Source: Kocuria sp. (GTDB lineage: Bacteria > Actinomycetota > Actinomycetes > Actinomycetales > Micrococcaceae). Taken from it: a stretch of DNA of 64,000 nt. The DNA lies in assembly GCF_030538595.1 (NCBI RefSeq), contig NZ_JAUNTS010000005.1, positions 1 through 64,000 of the forward strand, given 5' to 3'. A program made the position numbers and the translations under genes. A model generated the notes under the pieces. It saw only the letters and a program-made list of their open reading frames with translations. It was not told the origin of the DNA and did not search any database. Shown here piece after piece: positions 25,162-34,571 of this stretch. Every line of letters begins with the position of its first letter. Position 1 is the first letter of the stretch.

Positions 25162-26073
25162 CTATTGCCAGCGGTCCTGGGGCTCTGGATGGGAGCTGGG
25201 GATCTGAAAATCCCAGGGATCGGTGCGACACCGGGAGACCACCACATCGACGTCGTACCCCGCCTCCCCCAGCGACTCCTTCAGTTGACGGGCGGCCACC
25301 GGTGCCCACAGCCATTCGCTGGCCGCATGAGAGAGGTCAATCAGGCACAGCCCGTCATCGCCGTGGCGGTGCACGGCAGCCTCACGAGCCTCAGACACAG
25401 GGTGATGGCGCAGGTCAGCTGTGATGTAAACATCCGCGTCCGTGGCAGCCACGTCTTCCAGCAACGATCCCCCTGCACCGCCGCACACGGCTACGGTTCG
25501 GATCTGGCGCTCCCGGGGACCGGCCACCCGCACTCCTTGAGCGGTGGGTGGCACCACGCCGGCAAGTCGCTGCGCCAGTGCCTCCAACGACAGTGGGGTC
25601 TCCAGTTGGCCGATGCGGCCAAGCCCCACGGCGGGGTCCTGCTCCAGCGGTTTCAGAGGGCGCGATTGGGGTACGCCACAGGCTCGGATCAGGGTTTCCG
25701 AAACACCGTCCCGGGCGCTGTCCGCATTGGTGTGACAGGCCAGCAGGGCCACGTGATGTTCAATCAGATCGTGGATCAAACGCCCTTTGTACTGGTCTGC
25801 GGCAATTGACGATTGACCGCCCAGCATCAGCGGGTGATGAACCAGCACCAGATCCGCGCGTTGATCCAGGGCTTCGGTAACCACAGGGCGCACGGGATCC
25901 ACAGCCACCAGGATGCGCCGCACGGGTGCCTCCGGGCGCCCCACGATCAATTCGGAGGCATCCCAGGACTCCTGGGTGGCAAAGGGCCAGAGCTCTCCGG
26001 CCATCGCCACGATCTGGGCCACGGTGGGCACGGACGTGGGCGTCGCGGAGGCGATCTGTTGGGCAGATTCCAT
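25162..26073 (-). CDS. Nif3-like dinuclear metal centre protein
   Basis: A 303-residue NIF3/YbgI-family protein, which forms a hexameric ring with two metal ions per subunit; its biochemical role is unsettled (cyclohydrolase-like activity has been discussed for GTP cyclohydrolase I type 2). Metal-site motifs are visible: VLVHHPLML (two His), HTNADSARDGVSETL, and near the C-terminus LIDLSHAASEW. It is the first gene of a leftward cluster with the zinc-ribbon and RpiR genes, and divergent from msrA. Confidence 0.88.
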   Translation of the reverse strand: MESAQQIASATPTSVPTVAQIVAMAGELWPFATQESWDASELIVGRPEAPVRRILVAVDPVRPVVTEALDQRADLVLVHHPLMLGGQSSIAADQYKGRLIHDLIEHHVALLACHTNADSARDGVSETLIRACGVPQSRPLKPLEQDPAVGLGRIGQLETPLSLEALAQRLAGVVPPTAQGVRVAGPRERQIRTVAVCGGAGGSLLEDVAATDADVYITADLRHHPVSEAREAAVHRHGDDGLCLIDLSHAASEWLWAPVAARQLKESLGEAGYDVDVVVSRCRTDPWDFQIPSSHPEPQDRWQ

Positions 26074-26124
26074 GGCCTCAGTCTAGGAGGCCACCGCAGC
26101 CGTGGAATAGGAAGGGGCCTCTCC

Positions 26125-26688
26125 GTGTTGGACACACACGTGAGAGAAATGACTTTTGTCCTGGCAGGCGGGTGCTTCTGGTGCCTGGATGCCGTGTACC
26201 GCATCACCCGCGGCGTGCTGAGCGTGGAGTCCGTTTACACGGGCGGCCACACGAACAACCCGGATTATCACAGTGTGTGCGCCGGCATCACCGGTCACGC
26301 CGAGGCCGTGGTGGTCACTTTTGATGCCGATGAGGTTGCGCCCCAGATCATCTTGGACATGTTTTTCACCGGCCACGACCCCACCACCCTCAACAGGCAG
26401 GGGCACGACGTCGGCACCCAGTACCGCTCGGCCATGTTTCCCGCGGACGCCGAACAGGAAGCACTGTTTCGGGCGGCCATTGAACGCGCACAGCCGCTGT
26501 TCGAGGACAAGATTGTCACCACCATTGAACCCCTGGGAACGGTGTACCCGGCTGAGTCCTACCATCAGGACTTCTATGGACGTCAGCCCTTCAACGGGTA
26601 CTGCCAGGTGGTCATCAACCCCAAGTTGGCCAAGGTGCGCCAACGTTACGCCGAGTTTCTAACCCCATCATTACTTAGGGGTAACTGA
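26125..26688 (+). CDS. msrA: Peptide methionine sulfoxide reductase MsrA
   Basis: It repairs oxidised methionine (the S-epimer of the sulfoxide) in proteins. The catalytic motif GGCFWCLDAVY is near the N-terminus, followed by VYTGGHTNNPDYHSVCAGITGHAEAV and the LNRQGHDVGTQYRS block. The start is uncertain: GTG 26125 has GGAAGGGG at good spacing, while ATG 26149 would begin directly at MTFVLAGGC as in many homologues. About 179-187 residues, normal. It is divergent from the Nif3-like gene. Confidence 0.95.
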   Translation: MLDTHVREMTFVLAGGCFWCLDAVYRITRGVLSVESVYTGGHTNNPDYHSVCAGITGHAEAVVVTFDADEVAPQIILDMFFTGHDPTTLNRQGHDVGTQYRSAMFPADAEQEALFRAAIERAQPLFEDKIVTTIEPLGTVYPAESYHQDFYGRQPFNGYCQVVINPKLAKVRQRYAEFLTPSLLRGN

Positions 26689-26789
26689 AGAAATCTGGAT
26701 AGCCTGGATCAGACTGCGCCAGCGCATTGATCCAGCGCATTCGATTCTCATCGAGTGTCAGCAGCAAGGTGGAAGGAAGAAGAAGCACT

Positions 26790-27725
26790 ATGGGCAAGAT
26801 CTACAACAACGTGACGGAACTGGTTGGCGGTACCCCCCTGGTTCGTCTGCACGAACTGGACAAGGACCTCCCAGGCAACGTGGCCGTCAAGCTGGAGTTT
26901 TACAACCCCGCCAACTCCGTCAAGGACCGTATTGGCAAGGCGATCATTGACGCCGCTGAGGCTTCCGGTGAACTGAAGCCCGGAGGAACCATTGTGGAGG
27001 GCACCTCCGGCAACACCGGCATTGCCCTGGCCATGGTGGGCGCAGCCCGCGGCTACAAGGTCATCTTGACCATGCCGGAAACCATGTCCACCGAACGCCG
27101 CGCCATGCTGCGCGCTTACGGTGCACAGATCGTGCTGACCCCGGGCGCTGAAGGCATGCGAGGTGCGGTGGAGCGCGCCCGTGAAATCGTGCAGAACACG
27201 GAAAACGCTGTTCTGGCCCGCCAGTTTGAAAACGAAGCCAACCCCACGGTGCACTACAACACCACCGGCCCTGAGATCTGGGGAGACACCGACGGCGCCG
27301 TGGACATCTTTGTGGCTGGCATTGGTACCGGTGGCACCATCACCGGCGCCGGCCGCTACCTCAAGGAGCAGAAGCCGGAAGTTCGCTTGGTGGCCGTTGA
27401 GCCGGCAGACTCCCCGATCTTGACCGAGGGCAAAGCCGGCCCGCACAAGATCCAGGGCCTGGGCGCCAACTTTGTCCCCGATGTTCTGGACCGCGAAATC
27501 TACGATCACGTGTATGACGTCACCTTGGATGACTCCATTCGCGTGGCACGCGATCTGGGCACCCAGGAAGGTGTGCTGGGTGGTATCTCATCCGGTGCCA
27601 TCGTGTGGGCCGCCCTGGAAGAAGCCAAGAAGGAAGAGAACCGCGACAAGCTGATTGTTGCCATTGTGTGCGACTTCGGCGAGCGCTACATCTCCACCGT
27701 CCTGTACGACGACATCCGCGGCTGA
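26790..27725 (+). CDS. cysK: Cysteine synthase A (O-acetylserine sulfhydrylase)
   Basis: A PLP enzyme making cysteine from O-acetylserine and sulfide. Motifs: the PLP lysine in [15 protein letters not shown], the substrate loop [12 protein letters not shown], the phosphate-binding [15 protein letters not shown] and the C-terminal SSGAIVWAA. It is 311 residues, standard. The ATG follows GGAAGGAAGAAG. It is co-directional with cysE 73 bases downstream, and the two enzymes form the cysteine synthase complex. A 10-base direct repeat upstream (26719, 26732) may bind a regulator. Confidence 0.97.
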   Translation: MGKIYNNVTELVGGTPLVRLHELDKDLPGNVAVKLEFYNPANSVKDRIGKAIIDAAEASGELKPGGTIVEGTSGNTGIALAMVGAARGYKVILTMPETMSTERRAMLRAYGAQIVLTPGAEGMRGAVERAREIVQNTENAVLARQFENEANPTVHYNTTGPEIWGDTDGAVDIFVAGIGTGGTITGAGRYLKEQKPEVRLVAVEPADSPILTEGKAGPHKIQGLGANFVPDVLDREIYDHVYDVTLDDSIRVARDLGTQEGVLGGISSGAIVWAALEEAKKEENRDKLIVAIVCDFGERYISTVLYDDIRG

Positions 27726-27798
27726 TCGCCTGGATGTCCTTGCCCCTGTCCCGTCGATCATGGCGGGGCAGGGGCGCCACCACCTTTCAAGGAGTCAC

Positions 27799-28383
27799 GT
27801 GAGTTTTCTGGGCAGGCTGCGCGAGGACCTGGACACGGCCCGTAATCATGATCCGGCGGCACGCACGGATCTGGAAGTGGCGCTGAACTACTCCGGTATG
27901 CATGCCATCTGGCTGCATCGCATCAGCCATCGCCTGTGGGGCAATGACCGCACTCGCGGTGCTGCCCGCACGGTTTCCCAGCTGGGACGTTTCCTGACGG
28001 GGGTGGAGATTCACCCAGGCGCTCAGATCGGTCGGCGGTTCTTCATTGACCACGGCATGGGTGTGGTGATCGGCGAAACCGCGGAAATCGGCGATGACGT
28101 CATGCTGTACCAGGGCGTGACTCTGGGCGGAACCTCCTTGGCAGCCGTCAAGCGTCACCCCACCATTGGTGATGGTGTCACGGTGGGTGCCGGGGCCAAG
28201 GTCCTGGGCGACATTCAGATCGGTGCAGGTTCAGCGGTAGGCGCCAATGCCGTGGTGGTCAAGGACGTCCCTCAGGAATCGGTGGTCACAGGGATTCCCG
28301 GGAAGGCCCGGCCCCGCACCCCGGACAAACAGGAGCCGCTGGTGGATCCGGCTACATACATTGATCCCGCCATGTGGATCTGA
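27799..28383 (+). CDS. cysE: Serine O-acetyltransferase
   Basis: It makes O-acetylserine from serine and acetyl-CoA for CysK. This is a left-handed beta-helix hexapeptide-repeat acyltransferase: [44 protein letters not shown] with the catalytic Asp/His pair (IDHG) and the C-terminal IPGKARPR. The 194 residues correspond to the short actinobacterial/plant-like form. The C-terminus ends in Ile (YIDPAMWI), the residue that docks into the CysK active site in the complex. The GTG 27799 has AAGGAG upstream; the gene closes with a strong terminator. Confidence 0.97.
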   Translation: MSFLGRLREDLDTARNHDPAARTDLEVALNYSGMHAIWLHRISHRLWGNDRTRGAARTVSQLGRFLTGVEIHPGAQIGRRFFIDHGMGVVIGETAEIGDDVMLYQGVTLGGTSLAAVKRHPTIGDGVTVGAGAKVLGDIQIGAGSAVGANAVVVKDVPQESVVTGIPGKARPRTPDKQEPLVDPATYIDPAMWI

Positions 28384-28401
28384 GCTCTGGGCCGATCTGG
28401 C

Positions 28402-28451
28402 AACACCAAGGCGCCCCATTCAGCGTTTGCTGGATGGGGCGCCTTGGTGTT
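28402..28451. terminator. Bidirectional terminator between cysE and gnd
   Basis: An 18-bp perfect stem (28402-28419 with 28434-28451), extended inward by CAGC/GCTG around a GTTT loop. It serves the convergent cysE and gnd genes. Confidence 0.92.
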
Positions 28452-28491
28452 TTGGCCTCAGCCGAGGCTCATGCGCGGTTCAGCACGTGGC

Positions 28492-29940
28492 TCAGGCCTC
28501 CACCTCGGAGCGGTCAGCGCTCCACAGCGTGTGGAAGGCGCCGTCGGCATCAACACGCCCGTAGGTGTGGGCACCGAAGTAGTCGCGCAGCCCCTGGGTC
28601 AGGGCTGCGTTCAGGCGCGGGCGACGCAAACCGTCGTAGTACGCCAGGGAGGAGGCAAACACCGGGGCGGGAATACCGCGCTCGGTGGCCTCCACCACCA
28701 CACGCCGCCAGGACGGCAGATACTCCGCAATGGCATCACGGAACACCGGGGCAAAGAGCAGGTTGCGCGGCTGGGCGCCGTCCTTGTAGGCCGCCATGAT
28801 GTCCTGCAGCAATTCGGCACGGATGATGCAGCCGGCCCGCCACAGGGAGGCAATGGTGTCCAGCTTCAGATCCCAGTTGTGCTCACCGGAGGCCGTGGCC
28901 AACATTTCCATGCCCTGGGCATAGGCCACCAGCTTGGAGCAGTACAGTGCCCGCCGCACATCTTCCACAAAGGCGGCGTCGTCAACGGTGTCGGATTCAC
29001 GGACTCCGGCAGCCAGAGTCTCCTGCGCTTCCAGGCGGGTTTCACGTTCCGTGGAGGACAGCGCGCGGGCAAACACGGATTCCGCGATGGCCGTGACCGG
29101 GGAGCCTAAGTCCAGGGCCGCCATGACGGTCCACGTACCTGTCCCCTTCATGCCTGCGGCGTCCACGATCACGTCCACCAGCGGCTTACCGGTCTTGGCA
29201 TCCACCTGTTTGAGCACCTCAGCGGTGATCTCGATCAGGTATGAGGACAGTTCGGTCTGGTTCCATTCGGCAAAGGTCTTGGCCTGGTCGCCGGGTTCCT
29301 GACCTGCAACATCACGCAGCAGCTCATAGGCTTCACCGATCACCTGCATGTCCGCGTATTCAATGCCGTTGTGCACCATCTTCACAAAGTGCCCGGCGCC
29401 ATCGGTTCCGATCCATGCGCAGCACGGAGTGCCGTCGTCGGCCTTGGCGGAGATGTCTTCCAGGAGGGGGCCCAGGGATTCATAGGACTTGGCCGAGCCG
29501 CCGGGCATGATGGACGGCCCGTTCAGAGCACCTTCTTCACCGCCGGAAACACCCACGCCCACAAAGTGGATGTTCTGCTCGGCAAGTGCCGCCTCACGGC
29601 GGATGGTGTCCGGGTAGTGGGAGTTACCGCCGTCAATGATGATGTCGTCCGCATCCAGCAACGGCACCAGCTGATCTATCACGGCATCCACGGGCGCACC
29701 CGCCTTGACCATGACCAGAATGCGGCGGGGTTTCTCCAGAGAATCCACCAGCTCTTGCATGGTTTCCGTGCGGATGAAGTCACCTTCATCTCCGTGGGCG
29801 GCCAACAGTGCGTCGGTCTTTTCCACGGAGCGATTGTGCAGGGCCACGGTGTGACCGTGACGAGCAAGGTTGCGAGCCAAATTGGCCCCCATCACCGCAA
29901 GGCCGGTGACACCGATTTGTGCTTTCTTCTCTTCAGCCAT
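28492..29940 (-). CDS. gnd: 6-phosphogluconate dehydrogenase (decarboxylating)
   Basis: The oxidative pentose-phosphate pathway enzyme converting 6-phosphogluconate to ribulose-5-phosphate, CO2 and NADPH. It has the N-terminal nucleotide fold GVTGLAVMGANLARNLARHGHTVALHNR with Arg after the second strand (NADP-type), the substrate motif VGVSGGEEGALNGPSIMPGG, and HFVKMVHNGIEYADMQ with the catalytic Lys. At 482 residues it is the full-length dimeric form. Transcribed alone, converging on cysE. Confidence 0.97.
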   Translation of the reverse strand: MAEEKKAQIGVTGLAVMGANLARNLARHGHTVALHNRSVEKTDALLAAHGDEGDFIRTETMQELVDSLEKPRRILVMVKAGAPVDAVIDQLVPLLDADDIIIDGGNSHYPDTIRREAALAEQNIHFVGVGVSGGEEGALNGPSIMPGGSAKSYESLGPLLEDISAKADDGTPCCAWIGTDGAGHFVKMVHNGIEYADMQVIGEAYELLRDVAGQEPGDQAKTFAEWNQTELSSYLIEITAEVLKQVDAKTGKPLVDVIVDAAGMKGTGTWTVMAALDLGSPVTAIAESVFARALSSTERETRLEAQETLAAGVRESDTVDDAAFVEDVRRALYCSKLVAYAQGMEMLATASGEHNWDLKLDTIASLWRAGCIIRAELLQDIMAAYKDGAQPRNLLFAPVFRDAIAEYLPSWRRVVVEATERGIPAPVFASSLAYYDGLRRPRLNAALTQGLRDYFGAHTYGRVDADGAFHTLWSADRSEVEA

Positions 29941-30051
29941 ACGGCCAGCCTATCCCCGGATCAACGCCGGATCATTGTTATCTCTGCCCGCAACCGCGCG
30001 GGCTACGTCACGTGACTTTCACCCGGCGCGGTGTCTCATGTTCCGCAGTAC

Positions 30052-32841
30052 TCATTCGGTGACCCGGAAGACACCGTGGGCTCCCCGTTCTGCATCGACC
30101 ATCACATGATTCACCATGGGGAAATGACCCGGTTCATCAAAAGTGAGTTCCACGAATCCGCCCTGGGCAGCTTCCAATCCCAAGGCCTGTGATCCCCCGC
30201 CGGATACGCCGAACGGGTCCACCCCGTCACGCAAGGTGTAGGCCCCTTCTACGAACACTGTGTCGAACTGGTCTCCCACAATGTGAAAGCTCAGCGGCCG
30301 ATTGGGACCGGCATCCAGCACCCAGACGCGGACCCGCTCCCCCACCCGCGCTTCCAGGGGTTCTTGGTCGTACTGATTGGCAGCCCCGTTGAACACCACG
30401 AAGGTGGGCTCAGCCCCACTGCCGGCAGCTTCTGCATCCACGGGTCGGGCCTCTTGTTTGGAAGCACCGTCACCATCCAGGTAGACCTCCGACTGCACCA
30501 ACACGTATTCACGGTCCACCGACTGCAGGTCCTCTGGCTCAATGATCACCGCGCCGTGCATGCCACCGGCAATGTGTGCACTCATGGGAGCCGTGGAGCA
30601 GTGGTACATCCAGATCCCGGCCCGGTTGGCGGTGAACCTGTAGGTCAGCTCCTCCCCGGGCGCGATGGTGCGCATGTTCTGGTCAGGGGCCACTTCACCC
30701 GCGTGAAAGTCCACGGAGTGGCCCATGGTGCCGTTGTTCACCAGGGTGATCTCAAAGGTGTCACCGATCTTGCCGTGCAGGGTGGGTCCCACGGTGGAAC
30801 CGTTGTAGGTCCAGCGCTGTTGCCACACGCCCGGAGCCACTTCCATGGGTTGCTCTGTGACCTCCAAACGCAGTTGGTGATCCGCGCCCTCACCGTCCCC
30901 AGATTCCACGGGGCTCAGCACGGGATCCACCACGGATTCCAGGGAGGCTTCAGGATCCACGCTCACACCGGCATCAGTGCTGTGGGAACCGTGTTCCATC
31001 CCGTTCATGGTGGCTTCGGAGGCGTCGTCGTCGGTGTTCTGTGCGCTGAGGCCACCTGAATCCGTGGCCGCCTCCACGGTGAGGTTGAAGGTCATGCCCA
31101 TCTGGCGGTGCCCGGCCACGGTGCACCAGCCCTCCATGGATTCGGAGACCACCCCCAGGTCAAGTTCCCCGGTCTGCCCGGCCCTGAGCCGTTCGGTGCG
31201 TTGCCCACCGATCTGAAGGTCATGGATGTTGGTGGGATCGGTGTTGGTGAGTTCAATGATCACGTGGTCCCCAGCATTGACCGTGGCCTGATTGGGGGTG
31301 AAGGCCATGTCCACGGCGTCGATCTCCAGCCGGACGGTGTTGCCGGTGGGCTCCACCTGCGTCTGACCACTGACGGACTGGGTGCCGGTGAATTGCAGCC
31401 CGGCAGCCCCGAGATCCACACCGATCCCCACGGTCACGGCCAACAGCACCGCTGTAGCCCCCGCCGTCACACCGGAACCAGTCAGGGTCTTGGTCTGGGC
31501 GGCCACCCCCGAACGGGCTTGCGCTGCCGCTTGCGCGCCGCCGGGGCGCTCGGCCATCACGTGCGGCCGTTTGCCCTGGGCAGCCTCCATGGCCATGGTC
31601 TTGCGTTCCGTGACCGCTGCCTTGATGCCAAGCACCATCAGCGGCAGGAAGGCTGCCAGAGCAGCCAGGACGACGACGGAGGTGGTCACCTTGACCCAGG
31701 ACGGCACGGGCAGCAGCCACACAGCCAACCCCAGGTTGATCACCGTCAGGCGGGCTGCACCGTAGCGTTCCAACCAGGCCGACCCGGCTTTGAGAACTCG
31801 CGGTCCGCCGCCCAGAACGGAGGGCAGCAAATAGGTCATGGCACCTGTGACCAGTTGCACCAGGAAGCCCACGGCCCAAATGGCGCCCAGCCGGGGGTAG
31901 GCCTCCGCAAGGCTCAGATCATCCAGACGCAGCACCGCCCAGCCTGTGGCCAGCCCGGCCACAGTGAACCACACCATGGCTGCCGCAATGGATGCGGACG
32001 CGAACTCACGCGGCGGGCGCTGCCGAGCCGGACCCACCAGGCTGCGGCCCCACCAGAGCAGCCCCAGCGCGTAGAGTCCCAGACCACCCACTGCCACGGG
32101 ACGCCATCCCAACAAGGCCGCCGTGACAGTCACGGTCACAGCCACCAGCAAGATGGGCAAGGCTTGTCTGGCCAGGCGTTCCGAACGCTGGTCCATGCGG
32201 GTACGCAGAACGGTGGGCCAGAAGGTGACCAGAGTGCCCACCACGGTCAATCCCACCCAGCCCAGCAGCATGGTCATGGTGTGGGCAATCAGGAGCCGAC
32301 TGTGCCAGGCATCGCCCAACCCCCAGGCCAGTGCAGCACCGAATCCTGCACCGATCGGCATGCAGGCAGCAGAGGCAATGTAGTAGCGGACCACAATCCG
32401 GAATCGCATGGGCAGGGCCCGGCGCAGGTCCCGGATGAGTTCGCCTGCGTGCCAGAGCACCATCAGGGAGACCACCACAACGCCTGAGACCACCAACCAC
32501 CACTGCACGGTGGGCACTCCCACGAACACCGCAGCAGACCCCAATGCCAGCAGCCCCAGTCGCCTGTTCTGACGCGCAACGGCGGTTTCATCAGGTCGGG
32601 TCTTGAGCAGAGATGCGGTGAAGTACGCACTCCACACCATGATCGAGTGGGTGATGATGCCCAAGCCCACCAGGTGGATCAACAGCCACGCCGCCGATGG
32701 AATCCACACATGGGCCAGGGACACCAGCACGGCCATGACCGCCCAGACCACCACTGCAAAGTCGCGCCATCCGCGCCGCCGCCTCATGGAGGGGTTGTCA
32801 GAGGTGATGGATGATGCGCTGGACCGAGGAGTGTGGGACAC
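30052..32841 (-). CDS. Membrane-anchored copper nitrite reductase-like multicopper oxidase (three-part fusion)
   Basis: A 929-residue fusion. Residues 1-410 are about ten to twelve membrane segments with conserved-looking histidines (HLVGLGIITHS, LLIAHTMTMLLGW). A hydrophobic linker (about 455-482) leads to a cupredoxin domain (about 500-595) with type-1 ligands H540, C573, H578 and M583 or M581. Residues 650-929 are a two-domain CuNIR-like oxidase: H708, D711, H713, H747, C748, H756, M761, H853 and H912 match all type-1 and type-2 copper ligands and the catalytic Asp/His, with the C-x7-H spacing of AniA-like enzymes. It probably reduces nitrite to NO outside the membrane, the extra cupredoxin passing electrons. 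Start GTG 32841; ATG 32787 is an alternative. Confidence 0.85.
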   Translation of the reverse strand: MSHTPRSSASSITSDNPSMRRRRGWRDFAVVVWAVMAVLVSLAHVWIPSAAWLLIHLVGLGIITHSIMVWSAYFTASLLKTRPDETAVARQNRRLGLLALGSAAVFVGVPTVQWWLVVSGVVVVSLMVLWHAGELIRDLRRALPMRFRIVVRYYIASAACMPIGAGFGAALAWGLGDAWHSRLLIAHTMTMLLGWVGLTVVGTLVTFWPTVLRTRMDQRSERLARQALPILLVAVTVTVTAALLGWRPVAVGGLGLYALGLLWWGRSLVGPARQRPPREFASASIAAAMVWFTVAGLATGWAVLRLDDLSLAEAYPRLGAIWAVGFLVQLVTGAMTYLLPSVLGGGPRVLKAGSAWLERYGAARLTVINLGLAVWLLPVPSWVKVTTSVVVLAALAAFLPLMVLGIKAAVTERKTMAMEAAQGKRPHVMAERPGGAQAAAQARSGVAAQTKTLTGSGVTAGATAVLLAVTVGIGVDLGAAGLQFTGTQSVSGQTQVEPTGNTVRLEIDAVDMAFTPNQATVNAGDHVIIELTNTDPTNIHDLQIGGQRTERLRAGQTGELDLGVVSESMEGWCTVAGHRQMGMTFNLTVEAATDSGGLSAQNTDDDASEATMNGMEHGSHSTDAGVSVDPEASLESVVDPVLSPVESGDGEGADHQLRLEVTEQPMEVAPGVWQQRWTYNGSTVGPTLHGKIGDTFEITLVNNGTMGHSVDFHAGEVAPDQNMRTIAPGEELTYRFTANRAGIWMYHCSTAPMSAHIAGGMHGAVIIEPEDLQSVDREYVLVQSEVYLDGDGASKQEARPVDAEAAGSGAEPTFVVFNGAANQYDQEPLEARVGERVRVWVLDAGPNRPLSFHIVGDQFDTVFVEGAYTLRDGVDPFGVSGGGSQALGLEAAQGGFVELTFDEPGHFPMVNHVMVDAERGAHGVFRVTE

Positions 32842-32849
32842 CCCACTAT

Positions 32850-32875
32850 ATTAATACAGCCCGATGTGTATTAAT
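32850..32875. promoter_or_regulatory. Inverted repeat in the nirK-like/regulator divergent promoter
   Basis: ATTAATAC (32850-32857) and GTATTAAT (32868-32875) are perfect 8-bp arms with a 10-base spacer, AT-rich in a GC-rich context. It is 9 bases from the CuNIR-like start and 18 from the regulator start, overlapping plausible -10 boxes for both (TATAGT on the minus strand, TATTAAT on the plus). It is probably the operator of the divergent regulator. Confidence 0.7.
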
Positions 32876-32892
32876 TCGGGTACGGTACTGCC

Positions 32893-33645
32893 ATGCCCCA
32901 CCGTGGACCACGCCCCACCCCTCGTCCTGCCAGCCTCACCCCTGCCCAGCTCAAAGTTCTGCGCACCGTGGCAGCCCTGGGCGGCCAAGGTATCCGCCAC
33001 ACAGAGATCGCCGAAACCCTGGGTGGGCATCCCAACGCCGTTCGCCCGCACTTGGAGACACTGGTCCGCTCCAATCTGTTGGCCACGGAAGAATTCCGCG
33101 ACGGTCACCGCGGACGCCCTCCCCGGATGTATCGCGTGACCGCCAACGGTCACGCCGCTCTCAGCCAAGATGCGAGCGCCGACAACAGCGCCCTGGTGGG
33201 AGCCCTCACGGACTTCATGCTTTCTTCGGGCCACGGCCCGCAGGACGCCCGCCGTGTGGGGCAGATTTGGGCCCAAGCCCTGGAGCAGTCACCTCACCAC
33301 ACCGACGACGACGCCCCCTCCACCCCTCCCAGCACACAAGTCCCAGTCACCGGGACGCCATCTACCGATGTCTCTGAGCGTGCGGTGACTCGCGTGGTGA
33401 ACGTGATGGACTCCTTGGGTTTTGATCCCGACCTGGAGCCCACCGCCTCTGGGCACAGAGTGACACTCAAGGCTTGCCCCATGCTTGAGTTGGCTCAACA
33501 GAACCCGGAATTCATCTGCCGGATTCACGAGGGACTGATTGCCGGTGTCATGCACCGTGAAGGTGTCCCGGCCCACGTTGAGCTGCACCCCTTCGCCACT
33601 GAGACGGCCTGCCAGGTTCGGATCAATCCGCACAGCGCCAGCTGA
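32893..33645 (+). CDS. Winged-helix regulator with C-terminal cysteine cluster (SufR/COG2345-like)
   Basis: A 250-residue DNA-binding protein. The winged helix is at about residues 16-85 (AQLKVLRTVAALGGQGIRHTEIAETLGGHPNAVRPHLETLVRSNLL ... GRPPRMYRVT). The C-terminal block LKACPMLELAQQNPEFICRIHEGLIAGVM has Cys195 and Cys209, with a third at Cys240, the pattern that binds a [4Fe-4S] cluster in SufR-type regulators. A proline/threonine-rich linker separates the domains. It is divergent from the CuNIR-like gene with an inverted repeat between them, so I infer control of that gene, perhaps by NO or oxygen attack on the cluster. Confidence 0.8.
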   Translation: MPHRGPRPTPRPASLTPAQLKVLRTVAALGGQGIRHTEIAETLGGHPNAVRPHLETLVRSNLLATEEFRDGHRGRPPRMYRVTANGHAALSQDASADNSALVGALTDFMLSSGHGPQDARRVGQIWAQALEQSPHHTDDDAPSTPPSTQVPVTGTPSTDVSERAVTRVVNVMDSLGFDPDLEPTASGHRVTLKACPMLELAQQNPEFICRIHEGLIAGVMHREGVPAHVELHPFATETACQVRINPHSAS

Positions 33646-33702
33646 TTACCCGCTGGCCACACCGTCTCCAACGGGCTACACGGTCACCGCACCTCAGACA
33701 CC

Positions 33703-34512
33703 TCACTCGGGACGGACAGTCAGAGTTTGGGCCACCGTGCCCACGGGACCGTCGTCGTCGTGAAGAGTTGAGGTGGTGAGCCCCACACCGGTGGGGCCAA
33801 AGGAGACCGCGGTGTCCAGCCCCACCCACGGCAACACCGGCTCACGGAAGAAATGGGCCGTCAGATCGAGGTTGGGGAAAGCCACGGCGCGGTTGTCCAC
33901 ACGGGGCGCCACGCCGTTCATCACATCCACCAGCCCCAGGAAAGCCGCGGTGGTGGAAACCGGCTCCTCCCGGATCAGCTCCGTGTCCGTGCGCAGCCAC
34001 GCCATGGCTCGGCCAGGTTCATGTTCCGTGCGGCGCGCCGTCAAGGACGCGATGAATCCACCAGGCCAGACCGCGGAGCCGTTCCATTCGGGGTGCTCCT
34101 GCTGACCGAGTACGGCAGTCAAACCCACTCCCTGAATGGCCTCCGTGTTGTAGGCCTGCATGAACCAACCGCGTGCGATCACAGCATCCCGACCTCCATG
34201 TGACAGGCGGGCCTCCACCAGTTCTATGGTTCGCCCGGGACGCAGAACTGTCACCGAAATATCCACGGGTCCAATGTCAAAAGTGCCCAGGATGTCGTAG
34301 GACACCCGGGTCAGTTGGAGGGCAGCCGCACCGCGCTGATGCCTGTCATCCTCCATGCAGTGAGCCAGCAAACCCAGAGCCGGGGCAATGTGCTGCTCCA
34401 TAGGATCCCATCCCCCACCCACATGTTCCGTGGCGGCAAAGGACGTGGGGCCGATACGCTCGAAGTACCAGTGGATGGGTGGGTGAGATGTGCTCTGTGT
34501 CATGTCAGCCAT
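33703..34512 (-). CDS. Acyl-CoA thioesterase-like (double hotdog) protein
   Basis: A 269-residue thioesterase-family protein with two hotdog-like halves: HVGGGWDPMEQHIAPALGLLAHCMEDD then LTRVSYDILGTFDIGPVDISVTVLRPGRTIELVEARL in the first half, and LGLVDVMNGVAPRV with PNLDLTAHFFREPVLPWVGLDT in the second. This is the TesB-like/4HBT_3 pattern of actinobacterial thioesterases. Substrate unknown. The start is probably ATG 34512 or 34503; the frame is open to 34650 with no ribosome site. It converges on the upstream regulator gene and is divergent from the HAD gene. Confidence 0.75.
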   Translation of the reverse strand: MADMTQSTSHPPIHWYFERIGPTSFAATEHVGGGWDPMEQHIAPALGLLAHCMEDDRHQRGAAALQLTRVSYDILGTFDIGPVDISVTVLRPGRTIELVEARLSHGGRDAVIARGWFMQAYNTEAIQGVGLTAVLGQQEHPEWNGSAVWPGGFIASLTARRTEHEPGRAMAWLRTDTELIREEPVSTTAAFLGLVDVMNGVAPRVDNRAVAFPNLDLTAHFFREPVLPWVGLDTAVSFGPTGVGLTTSTLHDDDGPVGTVAQTLTVRPE

Positions 34513-34571
34513 CTTGGCGCACCGCCAGGCCCCCAGCCCACCCAACCGCCAGAACCGCCGAAAGGAACAGC

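Noticed and set aside
24380..25315. Longer version of the zinc-ribbon protein starting at 25315
   Set aside because: It would overlap the Nif3 gene by 150 bases; ATG 25108 with a strong ribosome site fits better.
26661..26685. AACCCC...GGGGTAA pair at the end of msrA as a terminator
   Set aside because: Only five paired bases and it encodes the MsrA C-terminus; too weak to call.
26689..26789. A cysteine or T-box riboswitch before cysK
   Set aside because: Only about 100 bases are available and no conserved riboswitch core was seen.
31108..32487. A 459-codon plus-strand frame opposite the CuNIR-like gene
   Set aside because: Extremely rich in His, Gln and Gly, the usual product of reading a high-GC gene backwards.
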